Made by a program: the position numbers and the translations under genes. From Alphaproteobacteria bacterium (lineage in GTDB: Bacteria; Pseudomonadota; Alphaproteobacteria; Oceanibaculales; Oceanibaculaceae): a DNA stretch of 64,000 nt. The notes beneath the pieces were generated by a model. It was not told where the DNA came from. It saw only the letters and a program-made list of their open reading frames with translations, and did not search any database. The stretch's first letter is position 1. Each line of letters starts with the position of its first letter. Location: contig JAHJHR010000011.1 in NCBI GenBank assembly GCA_018823745.1, positions 169,802-233,801 of the forward strand, written 5' to 3'. Below are positions 1 through 7,812 of the stretch, piece by piece.

Positions 1-1
1 G

Positions 2-406
2 ACCCCACTGCGCCGCCAGGTTCTGGAACTTGTCTGGCGCAGCCATGAGCCGATCGGCGCCTATGACGTGCTGGCCCGGTTGCAGCGCGAGGTCCAGACG
101 GACGGAACGGATGGCCGGCCGGCCGCCCCGCCGACGGTCTATCGGGCGCTGGATTTCCTGCTGAAGCACGGGCTGGTCCACCGCATCGAATCGCTGAATG
201 CCTATGTCGGCTGCGCCCATCCGCAGCAGGATCACAGCGGCCAGTTCCTGATCTGCCAGGAATGCGGCAATGCCGCCGAAATTGAGGATGACACCATCAG
301 CAAGGCGATCCGCGACAATGCCCGGCGCATCGGATTCACCGTCGACCGGGTAACGGTCGAGGTCTCCGGGCGCTGCCCGCGCTGCACCGGTGCGCCTCAT
401 GCCTGA
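2..406 (+). CDS. zur: Zinc uptake regulator, Fur family (5' end missing)
   Basis: Fur-family metal-dependent repressor cut by the left edge of the window; the frame is open from base 2 and ends at the TGA at 404-406. The visible part keeps the winged-helix segment (tyrosine-containing PTVYRALDFL recognition region), a CQEC motif and a C-terminal CPRC motif, the two cysteine pairs that form the structural zinc site in Fur/Zur proteins. It sits directly in front of znuC and znuB, which argues for Zur rather than Fur: known Zur proteins shut off zinc import when zinc is ample. Translation is coupled to znuC, whose start lies inside the last codons. The true start and any promoter or Zur box lie outside the window. 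Confidence 0.88.
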   Translation, partial: TPLRRQVLELVWRSHEPIGAYDVLARLQREVQTDGTDGRPAAPPTVYRALDFLLKHGLVHRIESLNAYVGCAHPQQDHSGQFLICQECGNAAEIEDDTISKAIRDNARRIGFTVDRVTVEVSGRCPRCTGAPHA

Positions 407-1238
407 CGGCAGCCCCACTCTCACAACCACACCGCTGGTCGAGGTTGCCGGGCTGACCATCCGGCATGGCGGACAGGCCGTGCTGGAGCATGTCGATCTG
501 TCGGTACGCTCCGGCGAGATCGTCTGCCTGATCGGGCCGAACGGCGCCGGCAAGACGACGCTGCTGCGCGCCATATTGGGGCTGATCCCGGCCGATAACG
601 GCACGATCCGTCGCAGTCCCGGTCTGCGCATCGGCTATATGCCGCAGCGTCTGGTCATCGACCCCACCTTGCCGATCACCATGGCGCGCTTCCTGTCGCT
701 CTCCGGGCGCAGCGACCGGGCGATGCAGTGCCGTGTCCTGGAGGAAGTCGGCATCGCCCATCTGGCCACCCGGCCGATGCAGGCGCTGTCGGGCGGCGAG
801 ACGCAGCGCGCCCTGCTCGCCCGCGCCCTGCTGAACCAACCGGATCTGCTGATCCTGGACGAGCCGGCGCAGGGCGTCGATGTCAGCGGCCAGGTCGAAC
901 TGTTCGAGCTGATCGGCCGCATCCGTACCGAACGCGGCTGTGGCGTGCTGATGGTCTCGCATGATCTGCATCTGGTCATGGCGGCAACCGACCGGGTGGT
1001 CTGCCTGAACCAGCATATCTGCTGTACCGGACATCCCGAGGATGTCAGCCGCGACCCGGCCTATCTGTCGCTGTTCGGCCCGCGCGCCGCCCAGGTGCTG
1101 GCGGTCTACCAGCATCATCACGACCACCACCACACGACTGGCGGCGATGTGGTGCCGCTGGCCGAGGACTCCTCGGTCCATCATCACGATCACTGCGCCA
1201 CCCACGGACATACGCACAAGCCCCACCATCATGGATGA
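399..1238 (+). CDS. znuC: Zinc ABC transporter ATP-binding protein with His-rich tail
   Basis: ATPase that drives zinc import through ZnuB. Walker A GPNGAGKTT lies at residues 46-54, followed by the LSGGETQRALLARAL signature and Walker B LLILDEP. The 279-residue product ends in a 44-residue tail holding 16 histidines in clusters (HHHDHHH, HHHDH, HGHTH, HHH), a likely metal-binding extension outside the core ABC fold. I place the start at the ATG at 399, which overlaps the zur stop; a GTG at 390 in the same frame is the alternative and adds three residues. The end overlaps znuB by 8 bases. No znuA binding-protein gene is in the window. Confidence 0.93.
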   Translation: MPDGSPTLTTTPLVEVAGLTIRHGGQAVLEHVDLSVRSGEIVCLIGPNGAGKTTLLRAILGLIPADNGTIRRSPGLRIGYMPQRLVIDPTLPITMARFLSLSGRSDRAMQCRVLEEVGIAHLATRPMQALSGGETQRALLARALLNQPDLLILDEPAQGVDVSGQVELFELIGRIRTERGCGVLMVSHDLHLVMAATDRVVCLNQHICCTGHPEDVSRDPAYLSLFGPRAAQVLAVYQHHHDHHHTTGGDVVPLAEDSSVHHHDHCATHGHTHKPHHHG

Positions 1239-2037
1239 ATTCTTTCTGCGCGCGCTGGCCGGCGGCATTGGTGTCGCCCTGCTGGCCGGGCCGCTCGGCT
1301 CCTTCATCGTCTGGCGGCGGATGGCCTTCTTCGGCGATACGCTGGCGCATTCCGCCCTACTGGGCGTGGCGCTGGGCTTCCTGCTGGGCATCGACCTGAC
1401 CATCGGCATCTTCGCCGTCTGTATCGTCGTCGCCCTGCTGCTGCTCGCCTGGCAGCGCCAGCAGCGCATTGCCGGCGATACGCTGCTGGGCATCCTGTCG
1501 CATACCTCGCTGTCGCTAGGGCTGGTGACGGTGGCGTTCATGAGCACGCTCAGGATCGACCTGATGGGCTATCTGTTTGGCGATGTGCTGGCGGTCAGCT
1601 GGCGTGACGTGGCGACGATCTATCTCGGTGGGGGCGTGGTCATGGGGCTGATCCTGTGGCTCTGGCGGCCCCTTCTGTCGCTGACCGTGCATGAGGAGCT
1701 GGCCCGCGTCGAGGGCGTGCCAGTGGAGCGGGTAAAGATCGGCTTCGTGCTGCTGATGGCGCTGACCGTCGCCATTGCCATGAAGATCGTCGGCATGCTG
1801 CTGATCACCTCGCTGCTGATCATCCCGGCCGCTGCCGCGCGCTCACTGGCCCGCACGCCGGAACAGATGGCGGTGATCGCCAGCGTCATCGGCGTGGTCT
1901 CGGTGATTGTCGGGCTGCAGGGCTCGCTGCATTTCGACCTGCCCTCCGGTCCGGCCATCGTGGCGACGGCCGCCGGTTTCTTCGTCGTCTCCCTGCTCGC
2001 CCCCGGCTTCGCCAAGCGCATGGGCATCGCGCAATAG
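1231..2037 (+). CDS. znuB: Zinc ABC transporter permease
   Basis: Membrane subunit of the zinc importer, ABC-3 family (ZnuB/MntB type), 268 residues, usual length for the family. It is hydrophobic throughout, with about eight membrane segments, and carries the typical early segment GPLGSFIVWRRMAFFGDTLAHS and a late small-residue-rich helix near residues 190-215. Start chosen at the ATG 1231, inside the last codons of znuC, where homology begins; longer readings of the frame run through znuC. It forms one translationally coupled unit zur-znuC-znuB. The partner periplasmic binding protein must be encoded elsewhere. Confidence 0.93.
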   Translation: MDEFFLRALAGGIGVALLAGPLGSFIVWRRMAFFGDTLAHSALLGVALGFLLGIDLTIGIFAVCIVVALLLLAWQRQQRIAGDTLLGILSHTSLSLGLVTVAFMSTLRIDLMGYLFGDVLAVSWRDVATIYLGGGVVMGLILWLWRPLLSLTVHEELARVEGVPVERVKIGFVLLMALTVAIAMKIVGMLLITSLLIIPAAAARSLARTPEQMAVIASVIGVVSVIVGLQGSLHFDLPSGPAIVATAAGFFVVSLLAPGFAKRMGIAQ

Positions 2038-2082
2038 TCCGGCTATCCTGCCGCCCGGTTTGACCGCAGGGGAGCCAAGCTT

Positions 2083-3333
2083 GTGCATGTCGTCGTTCTG
2101 GGTGCCGGTGTCGTTGGCGTCGCCACCGCCTATCAGCTGGCCCGGCAGGGGCATCGGGTTACGGTTATCGACCGCCAGCCCGGCACGGCGCTGGAAACCA
2201 GCTTCGCCAATGCAGCGCAGATCGCCGCTGCCCTGTGCGGCCCCTGGCCGGCACCGGGCGTGCCGTCGAAGCTGTGGGGCTGGCTGCGCGACCCGAAAAG
2301 CCCGCTGCGCTTCCAGCTGCAGGCCGATCCCCGACAATGGCTCTGGGGGCTGCGCTTCCTGGCCGAATGCACCCATGCGCGCCATGACCTGACCTTCCGG
2401 CGCATGCTGGAATTCGGCCGCTACAGCCAGCAGGCGCTGGCCAGCGTGAAGGCCGAGACCGGGATCAAATACCATCAGATCGAGGCTGGCATCCTGAAGC
2501 TGTGCGGCAGCGAAGCGACAGTGAATGATCTGCCGGGCTTCGAAAGCCTGCTGCGCGATGCCGGCATCCCGGCCAAACGCCTGACTCCCGCCGAATGCAT
2601 CGTCCTGGAACCGGCGCTGGCGCATAGCAGCGAGCCCCTGCTGGCAGGACTGCATTTGCCGACCGATGAGAGCGGCGACGCCTATCTGTTCACGACAGGC
2701 CTGGCTGATCTCTGCGCCGATATGGGCGTCGTCTTCCGCTATGGCACGACCATCACCGGCTTTGACATCGAGAACGGCGCCATCGAGTCGGTGGAGACCG
2801 ACAAGGGCGATATCGACGGCGATGCCTTCGTGCTGGCGCTGGGCAGCTATTCGCCGAAGCTGGCGCGTCAGCTCGGCCTGTCGCTGCCGGTCTGGCCGGT
2901 GAAGGGCTATTCGGCGACGGTGGCGGTCGGCAGCAGCAATTCGGCACCGCGCATCAGCCTGTATATCGCCGAGAAGAAGGTGGCGATGAGCCGGCTGGGC
3001 GACCGGCTGCGGATCGCCGGCATGGCCGATATCGCCGGCTTCGACACCAGGCTGGACCCGGCACGGGCGCGCCAGGTGCTGGATGCCGGGATGGCGCTGT
3101 TCCCGAATGCCGGCGACCGGGACAATGCGGAGCTGTGGTGTGGCCTGCGCCCGCTGACGCCCGACGGGCTGCCAATCCTGGGCCGCTGCCGGATACCAAA
3201 TCTGTATCTCAATACCGGGCACGGCACCTATGGCTGGACCTATGCCTGCGGCTCCGCCCGGGTGGTCTCCGACCTCATCGCCGGCCGCGCACCGGAGCAT
3301 GATCTGTCGGGGCTGACGCTGAACCGGTTCTGA
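2083..3333 (+). CDS. dadA: D-amino acid dehydrogenase (DadA-like flavoprotein)
   Basis: FAD-dependent oxidoreductase of the DAO family, 416 residues, the normal length of the DadA small subunit. The N-terminus shows the dinucleotide fold VVVLGAGVVGVATAYQLA followed by an acidic residue (VIDRQ); the C-terminus has the family's GLRPLTPDGLPILGR and GHGTYGWTYACGSA motifs that contact the flavin. DadA enzymes oxidise D-amino acids to 2-oxo acids and pass electrons to the respiratory chain. The start is a GTG at 2083 with a strong AGGGGAG ribosome site just upstream. No alanine racemase gene is adjacent, so the physiological substrate is open. It converges with the next gene with only two bases between stops. 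Confidence 0.85.
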   Translation: MHVVVLGAGVVGVATAYQLARQGHRVTVIDRQPGTALETSFANAAQIAAALCGPWPAPGVPSKLWGWLRDPKSPLRFQLQADPRQWLWGLRFLAECTHARHDLTFRRMLEFGRYSQQALASVKAETGIKYHQIEAGILKLCGSEATVNDLPGFESLLRDAGIPAKRLTPAECIVLEPALAHSSEPLLAGLHLPTDESGDAYLFTTGLADLCADMGVVFRYGTTITGFDIENGAIESVETDKGDIDGDAFVLALGSYSPKLARQLGLSLPVWPVKGYSATVAVGSSNSAPRISLYIAEKKVAMSRLGDRLRIAGMADIAGFDTRLDPARARQVLDAGMALFPNAGDRDNAELWCGLRPLTPDGLPILGRCRIPNLYLNTGHGTYGWTYACGSARVVSDLIAGRAPEHDLSGLTLNRF

Positions 3334-3335
3334 GG

Positions 3336-4241
3336 CTACGCCTTCACCCGTGCCCCACGCTGCGCCAGGAAGATGCCCAAGAAGATCGCCGCCATGCCGG
3401 CCCAGTGATACCAGTAAAGCTGTTCGCCCAGCGTGGCGACGGCCAGCAGCGTGCCGAAGACCGGCACCAGATAGATGAAATAGCCGGCTGTCCCCGGCCC
3501 CGTCACCGCGATGCCCTTCTGCCAGAAGAGGAAGGCCAGCACGGAGGGGAACAGTGCCAGGAACGCCAGCCCGGCCAGCATGGCGGGATCGCTGTCCGGC
3601 GTCGGCCACCAGGCGTTGAAGAAGATCGCCTCGACCGCGAAGCCCAGCCCCAGCATGACCCAGCCGGCAATGAAGGCTGCCAGATGCAGGCTGAACGGAT
3701 GCATCGCCAGCTTCACCTTGGCCAGCAGCACCGAATAGAGCGCCCAGCAGAACATCGCCAGCAGGATGATCGGATCGCCCGGATTGAGCTGGAAATCCAG
3801 CAGCACCGCCAGGCTGCCCTGCGCCACGATCAGTGCCACGCCAGTCAGGCAGACCGCCACGCCGAGGATGCGCCGGCTGCCGATGGCATGGCCCAGCACC
3901 AGCCGGGCGACGATCAGGATCATGATCGGCATGGTGCCATTCAGCAGCGACAGATTGGTGGCCGTGGTGAAGGACAGGCCGACATAGACCAGCGTGGTGA
4001 AACCCGATACCGACAGGAAGCCGAGGGTCAGCAGCGCCATGTAATGCCCCCGCATTGCGTGCCGCTCGGCAATCAGGCGCGGCAGGGCTATGGGCAGCAG
4101 GATCGCCAGCGCCCCGGTCCAGCGCCAGAACGACAGACTGACCGGCGTCACGCTATCGACCATCAGCCGGCCCAGCGCCGGGTTGGTCGCCCAGAACAAG
4201 GCCGCCAGGGCCAGCAGAAGATAGGCCTGCCGTCGCGACAC
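3336..4241 (-). CDS. EamA/DMT-family transporter
   Basis: Inner-membrane transporter of the drug/metabolite transporter superfamily: 301 residues, ten predicted membrane helices arranged as two EamA repeats (about residues 8-140 and 150-295), the usual size. Members export amino acids, nucleobases or other metabolites; nothing here fixes the substrate. The start is a GTG at 4241 preceded by a GGAGAGGGGG ribosome site. It is monocistronic as far as can be seen, convergent with the dadA-like gene and divergent from the helical protein at 4372. The 130 bases between it and that gene show no clear operator. Confidence 0.85.
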   Translation of the reverse strand: MSRRQAYLLLALAALFWATNPALGRLMVDSVTPVSLSFWRWTGALAILLPIALPRLIAERHAMRGHYMALLTLGFLSVSGFTTLVYVGLSFTTATNLSLLNGTMPIMILIVARLVLGHAIGSRRILGVAVCLTGVALIVAQGSLAVLLDFQLNPGDPIILLAMFCWALYSVLLAKVKLAMHPFSLHLAAFIAGWVMLGLGFAVEAIFFNAWWPTPDSDPAMLAGLAFLALFPSVLAFLFWQKGIAVTGPGTAGYFIYLVPVFGTLLAVATLGEQLYWYHWAGMAAIFLGIFLAQRGARVKA

Positions 4242-4371
4242 CGTTTCCCCCTCTCCGTCAATCTATCCGCTGCGCATCCTGCGGGGGACCAGCCGAGAAT
4301 GCCAGAACCACCCGCAGATCACTGGCAATACCCGCGAGGTATGGCAATATGAGCAAACGGCAAACAGGTAA

Positions 4372-5499
4372 ATGCCCCGGAATTTCATGGTCCCGACATC
4401 GTCCCATACCAAGCGTCTGATCGCCCTGCAGGACAGTCTGATCAGTCGTTTCGCCAGCCTGCTCAACGGCAAGGCCCCGCCCCATCTGCCCAACCTGCTG
4501 GAGGATCTGGAGCAGCACGGCAAGCTGTGCCACCGCAGCAGCGCCGTCGGCAAGAGTTCCGGCCTCGGCACAGCCCTGACCGGGACGGCAGCCTTACGCA
4601 ACTTGCTGATCGACAGGGTACTTCCCGAATTGTTCGACATTCTGGATGCGGTTGCCCGGCCCGACCGCACCGGCACGGGCCTGCCGTCCAGCCAGATGGG
4701 CCGAATGAGCGCCGTGGATGCCGGCGAAACCCTGAGCGCCATTGCCCGGTGGGAGCGGCTGGCCTTTTCCACCGCGCTGACCGCGCAACGCCAGCAGGAT
4801 ATGGCCCGACTGCTCTACAGCCGCATTGCGGCAGATGCGACAGGCGTCTCCGAAAAGCTGGACATGCCCGACCAGGCGGAACTGGGCAAGGCCGCCCTGC
4901 TGATCTTCCGCATAGAGACCACCGGCCTTGTCCTCGGCTCCCTCGGCCAGCCGCAGATGGTGGTCGAGCTGAAGCGGATTTCCCGCCGAATTGCCCGGCT
5001 CGCCATGCGCTCGGTCAGCCGGACGATCCGGCAATATCTGGACTCGCGCGAGATGGTGGCACATTTCGATGTCTCGTCGATCCTGTCGGAGATCGACGAT
5101 CTGCTGTTGATCCTGCAGCGCATCATCCAGGGCGAGGACGAGGAGCTGAAGGAAGGGGCGGGCCATCCCTTCATCGTCTCGCTGGGGCAGGACACGCTGG
5201 ATGTCTTCACGGTGGATGCCGAGGCGCTGCTCGACCACTACATGACCATCGCCCAGCGCGCCTTGACCAATGAGTCCGTCAGCAGCACGGTTGTGGAGAT
5301 ATTCGGGCGGCATATCCAGACGCTGTTGCGGCTGCTCGACAGCTTCACCCGGACCGGCGGCCCGCACCGGTTCCGCGTCATGGCGCAACGCACCAGGGTC
5401 CGCATTGACGAGATGCTGAAGGATATCGACCAGACCTCACCGCAGGCGAAGACCGCCGAGAAAATCGCCCTGCTGCGCCCTTACATCGCGTCGCGCTGA
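4372..5499 (+). CDS. Hypothetical helical cytosolic protein
   Basis: I do not recognise this 375-residue protein. It has no signal peptide, no membrane segment and no cysteine-rich or nucleotide-binding motif. It looks almost wholly alpha-helical, with two roughly 150-residue halves separated by a more variable stretch near residues 100-130, and several leucine/isoleucine-rich amphipathic helices (around 165-260). Codon use matches its neighbours, so it is a resident gene. A second ATG five codons downstream (4387) is an alternative start. It stands alone between the EamA gene and the MAPEG gene, converging with the latter with three bases between them; the neighbours give no functional clue. 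Confidence 0.75.
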   Translation: MPRNFMVPTSSHTKRLIALQDSLISRFASLLNGKAPPHLPNLLEDLEQHGKLCHRSSAVGKSSGLGTALTGTAALRNLLIDRVLPELFDILDAVARPDRTGTGLPSSQMGRMSAVDAGETLSAIARWERLAFSTALTAQRQQDMARLLYSRIAADATGVSEKLDMPDQAELGKAALLIFRIETTGLVLGSLGQPQMVVELKRISRRIARLAMRSVSRTIRQYLDSREMVAHFDVSSILSEIDDLLLILQRIIQGEDEELKEGAGHPFIVSLGQDTLDVFTVDAEALLDHYMTIAQRALTNESVSSTVVEIFGRHIQTLLRLLDSFTRTGGPHRFRVMAQRTRVRIDEMLKDIDQTSPQAKTAEKIALLRPYIASR

Positions 5500-5502
5500 A
5501 GC

Positions 5503-5922
5503 CTAGGCCGCCAGGATGCGGAAGGCATAGATCACCCACATCGCCAGCAGCGTCACCGTCCCCACAAGATAGGCGGCAAAGCGCAGCCTGACCTTGTTGA
5601 TTGTGGTGAAGACAGCCGCATGGGCAATCCGGCTGATCACGAACACCCAGGACATCACGACGAACAGCAGATCGGCCTGCCGGGTTGCCAGTGCCAGAAT
5701 GACCAGCACATAGAACAGCACCGGCATCTCAAACTGGTTCTTGAAGCATTTGTCCAGCAAGGTGGCCTGGCGCGGCCAGACGACCTGCGTCGTCGCCTCG
5801 TCGACCACCTGGATCTCGCCCCGCTTCGCCGCGCGATAGCGCGCTACACCCAGCCAGATTCCCAGCACGAACACCAGTACCACCTGGACGAAGACCGGCA
5901 GCAGAACGGCCTGCACAGACAT
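5503..5922 (-). CDS. MAPEG family membrane protein
   Basis: Small membrane protein, 139 residues with four predicted helices, matching the bacterial MAPEG family (membrane-associated proteins in eicosanoid and glutathione metabolism). Family features seen are the conserved N-E/Q-like cytosolic loop (CFKNQFEMPVLFYVLV) after helix 1 and an arginine in the third helix region (SRIAHAAVF). Bacterial members are mostly uncharacterised; some have glutathione transferase activity. The start lies 43 bases downstream of the end of the eight-gene signalling/transport operon on the same strand, so it may be its last, loosely attached member. No separate promoter is evident in that gap. Confidence 0.82.
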   Translation of the reverse strand: MSVQAVLLPVFVQVVLVFVLGIWLGVARYRAAKRGEIQVVDEATTQVVWPRQATLLDKCFKNQFEMPVLFYVLVILALATRQADLLFVVMSWVFVISRIAHAAVFTTINKVRLRFAAYLVGTVTLLAMWVIYAFRILAA

Positions 5923-5965
5923 GATGCTTTCCTTAAAATACGAAGAGCCTGCGAGGGCTGTTTCG

Positions 5966-6382
5966 TTATCGTTTCTTTACGCAAACAAGATGGTTGCGGC
6001 CATCGGTACGGCAATAGCTGACCTCATCCATCAGATTCTGCACCAGATGCAGGCCCAGCCCGCCGATGGGGCGGTCCTCGATGCTGCCGTCCAGCGGCGG
6101 GTCGCGTTCCTGGGTCAACGGGTCAAAGGGCACGGCATCGTCGCTGATCTCCAGCCGGACCTCCTCATCGCTTACCACCACCGCCAGAGTCACCGTTCCG
6201 GCTCCGCCATCGGGATAGCCATAGGAGATGATATTGGTGACGATCTCGTCTATGGCGAGGTCCAGCGCGAAGGCGATATCGGGGGCCACCCCGCTGCGCT
6301 CCACCAGCTCCTCGACGGCGGCGACGATGCGCGGCAGCGCCTCGCGGTCATTGGGGATGGCTATATCGACCCGGTCCGCCAT
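5966..6382 (-). CDS. Anti-sigma-factor-type serine kinase (HATPase, RsbW-like)
   Basis: Stand-alone GHKL ATPase domain of 138 residues. The N box reads LDLAIDEIVTNIISYGY, the G1 box EISDDAVPFDP and the G2 box GGLGLHLV, the pattern of RsbW/SpoIIAB kinases. Such proteins phosphorylate a STAS antagonist on serine and sequester a partner, often a sigma factor, until a PP2C phosphatase reverses the mark. Here both the STAS protein (13231) and the phosphatase (11212) are in the same gene string, seven and six genes upstream. No sigma factor gene is next to it, so its target is unknown. The gene starts nine bases after the ABC ATPase stop. Confidence 0.86.
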   Translation of the reverse strand: MADRVDIAIPNDREALPRIVAAVEELVERSGVAPDIAFALDLAIDEIVTNIISYGYPDGGAGTVTLAVVVSDEEVRLEISDDAVPFDPLTQERDPPLDGSIEDRPIGGLGLHLVQNLMDEVSYCRTDGRNHLVCVKKR

Positions 6383-6391
6383 GGCACGCCC

Positions 6392-7135
6392 TCACAATTG
6401 GGCGGGTGGAGAGTCGGCCGGCGCCCGCTCGACCGTTGGCATCTCGGCCGCCGGCGGTTGCAGGTCGCTCAGCTGTCCATGGCTGAGATAGCCCACCTTG
6501 TCGGAAAGGCTGGACACGAAACGGCCATCATGGCTGGACGCCAGGAAGCTCATCCCGGTCGCCGCCAGATCGCGCAGCAGGGACGCCACCTTGTCGACCA
6601 TGCGCGGATCGAGCGCCGCCGTCACCTCGTCCAGCAGCACGATCTGCGGGTCCATGGCCAGCGCCCGGGCCAGCGCCACGCGCTGCTGCTGACCGGCGGA
6701 TAGCTCGCCGGGGTAACGGTCGCGCAACTCGTCGATCTCCAGCTTCGCCAGCAGGTCGCGCGCCTTCTCCTCGGCTGCTGCCTTATGCCGGCCCAGCACC
6801 TGGCGCTGGCCCATGCTGACATTCTCCAGCGCCGATTTATGCGGAAACAGGCTGTAGCGCTGGAACACCGTACCGACATGCAGCCGCAGCGCCTGCTTCT
6901 CCAGGATCGGCGATGTGACGTCGAAGCGGTCGACCCGGATGCGACCCGAATCCGGGGTGGTCAGGGCATTCACCAGCCGCAGCAGAGTGGTCTTGCCGGT
7001 GCCTGACGGCCCCATGATGCAGACCGCCTCGCCCCGCTGTACCGTGAAGCTGACATTGTCCAGCACCACCGTGTCGTCAAAGCGCTTTGAGACCGCCTCG
7101 AACAGGATGGCCGGTGCCGCGGATGCCTCGGTCAT
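6392..7135 (-). CDS. Polar amino acid-type ABC transporter ATP-binding protein
   Basis: ABC ATPase of the GlnQ/HisP class. Walker A GPSGTGKTT, signature [16 protein letters not shown] (with the SAG variant of SGG) and Walker B VLLDEVTAAL are all present; the aspartate-glutamate pair is intact. It should energise the two permeases just upstream. The start is taken as the ATG at 7135, whose last bases form an ATGA overlap with the permease stop; an in-frame ATG at 7141 would add two residues. About 247 residues, usual length. Its C-terminal end (DLQPPAAEMPTVERAP) is a proline/alanine-rich tail. It belongs to the operon running from 13566 to 5966. Confidence 0.88.
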   Translation of the reverse strand: MTEASAAPAILFEAVSKRFDDTVVLDNVSFTVQRGEAVCIMGPSGTGKTTLLRLVNALTTPDSGRIRVDRFDVTSPILEKQALRLHVGTVFQRYSLFPHKSALENVSMGQRQVLGRHKAAAEEKARDLLAKLEIDELRDRYPGELSAGQQQRVALARALAMDPQIVLLDEVTAALDPRMVDKVASLLRDLAATGMSFLASSHDGRFVSSLSDKVGYLSHGQLSDLQPPAAEMPTVERAPADSPPAQL

Positions 7136-7812
7136 TGCCATTTGCGCCTCTCGAACCAGCGGGTGATATGGGAAAACGGGTAGCAGAACAGGAAGAACCA
7201 GCACAGCACATAGAAATACATCGGGATCACCAGGCCCGGATCGGTGATCGATTCCATGGCGATGGTGGCACTCGACAGGATTTCCTTCACCCCGACCATC
7301 GAGGCGGTGGAGGACGCCATGACGATGACTGCGAAATAGCTCATCCAGGGCGGCAGCAGCATCGGCGTCGCCTGCGGCAGGATGATCGAGGTCATGGTCT
7401 GGTAGCGGCTGAGCGGCAGGGCCTCCGCCGCGTCCCACTGGTCGGTGTGGATATTGCGCACCGCGCCATAGACGTTGTCGGACATGAAGCCGATCACCGG
7501 CATCGACAGGCCGATGACGGCCTTGAACCAGCCGGGAATCGGCAGCACGTAGCCACTGCCGAGGTGGATTTCATAGGGCAGCAGATAAGCCAGATAGAAC
7601 AGCAGCACCAGCGACGGCGTATTGCGCAGGAACTGTGTCAGCCCCCAGCACCACTGGCGTATCCAGGCCCGGGTCGATATCCGGCCCAGCCCGACGGCCA
7701 TGCCGATGGCGGTGCCCAGCACCATCGCCCCGATGCTGATGATGATATTCATCAGGAAGCCTAGCGCCAAGGATGGCGTCCAGTACCACAGGGTGGCCAG
7801 CGTCGCGCTCAT
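7132..7812 (-). CDS. Polar amino acid-type ABC transporter permease
   Basis: Inner-membrane permease of the His/Glu/Gln/Arg family, 226 residues with about five helices. It carries the EAA-type cytoplasmic loop (DAAEALPLSRYQTMTSIILPQA) that docks the ATPase. It should pair with the permease half of the fused protein encoded immediately upstream, giving a heterodimeric channel. Start ATG at 7812 overlaps the upstream stop by four bases (ATGA), and its own stop overlaps the ATPase start in the same way, so the three genes are translationally coupled. The imported substrate cannot be told from the sequence; polar amino acids or related organic ions are the family norm. Confidence 0.88.
   Translation of the reverse strand: MSATLATLWYWTPSLALGFLMNIIISIGAMVLGTAIGMAVGLGRISTRAWIRQWCWGLTQFLRNTPSLVLLFYLAYLLPYEIHLGSGYVLPIPGWFKAVIGLSMPVIGFMSDNVYGAVRNIHTDQWDAAEALPLSRYQTMTSIILPQATPMLLPPWMSYFAVIVMASSTASMVGVKEILSSATIAMESITDPGLVIPMYFYVLCWFFLFCYPFSHITRWFERRKWQ

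Noticed and set aside
336..1547. Long open frame opposite zur, znuC and znuB
   Set aside because: It is the antisense reading of three well-supported zinc genes; the composition is biased and no family pattern is visible.
1843..3609. 588-codon open frame opposite the dadA-like gene
   Set aside because: Rich in Arg, Gly, Ala and Gln, as expected of an antisense frame in GC-rich DNA; the sense frame encodes a complete flavoprotein.
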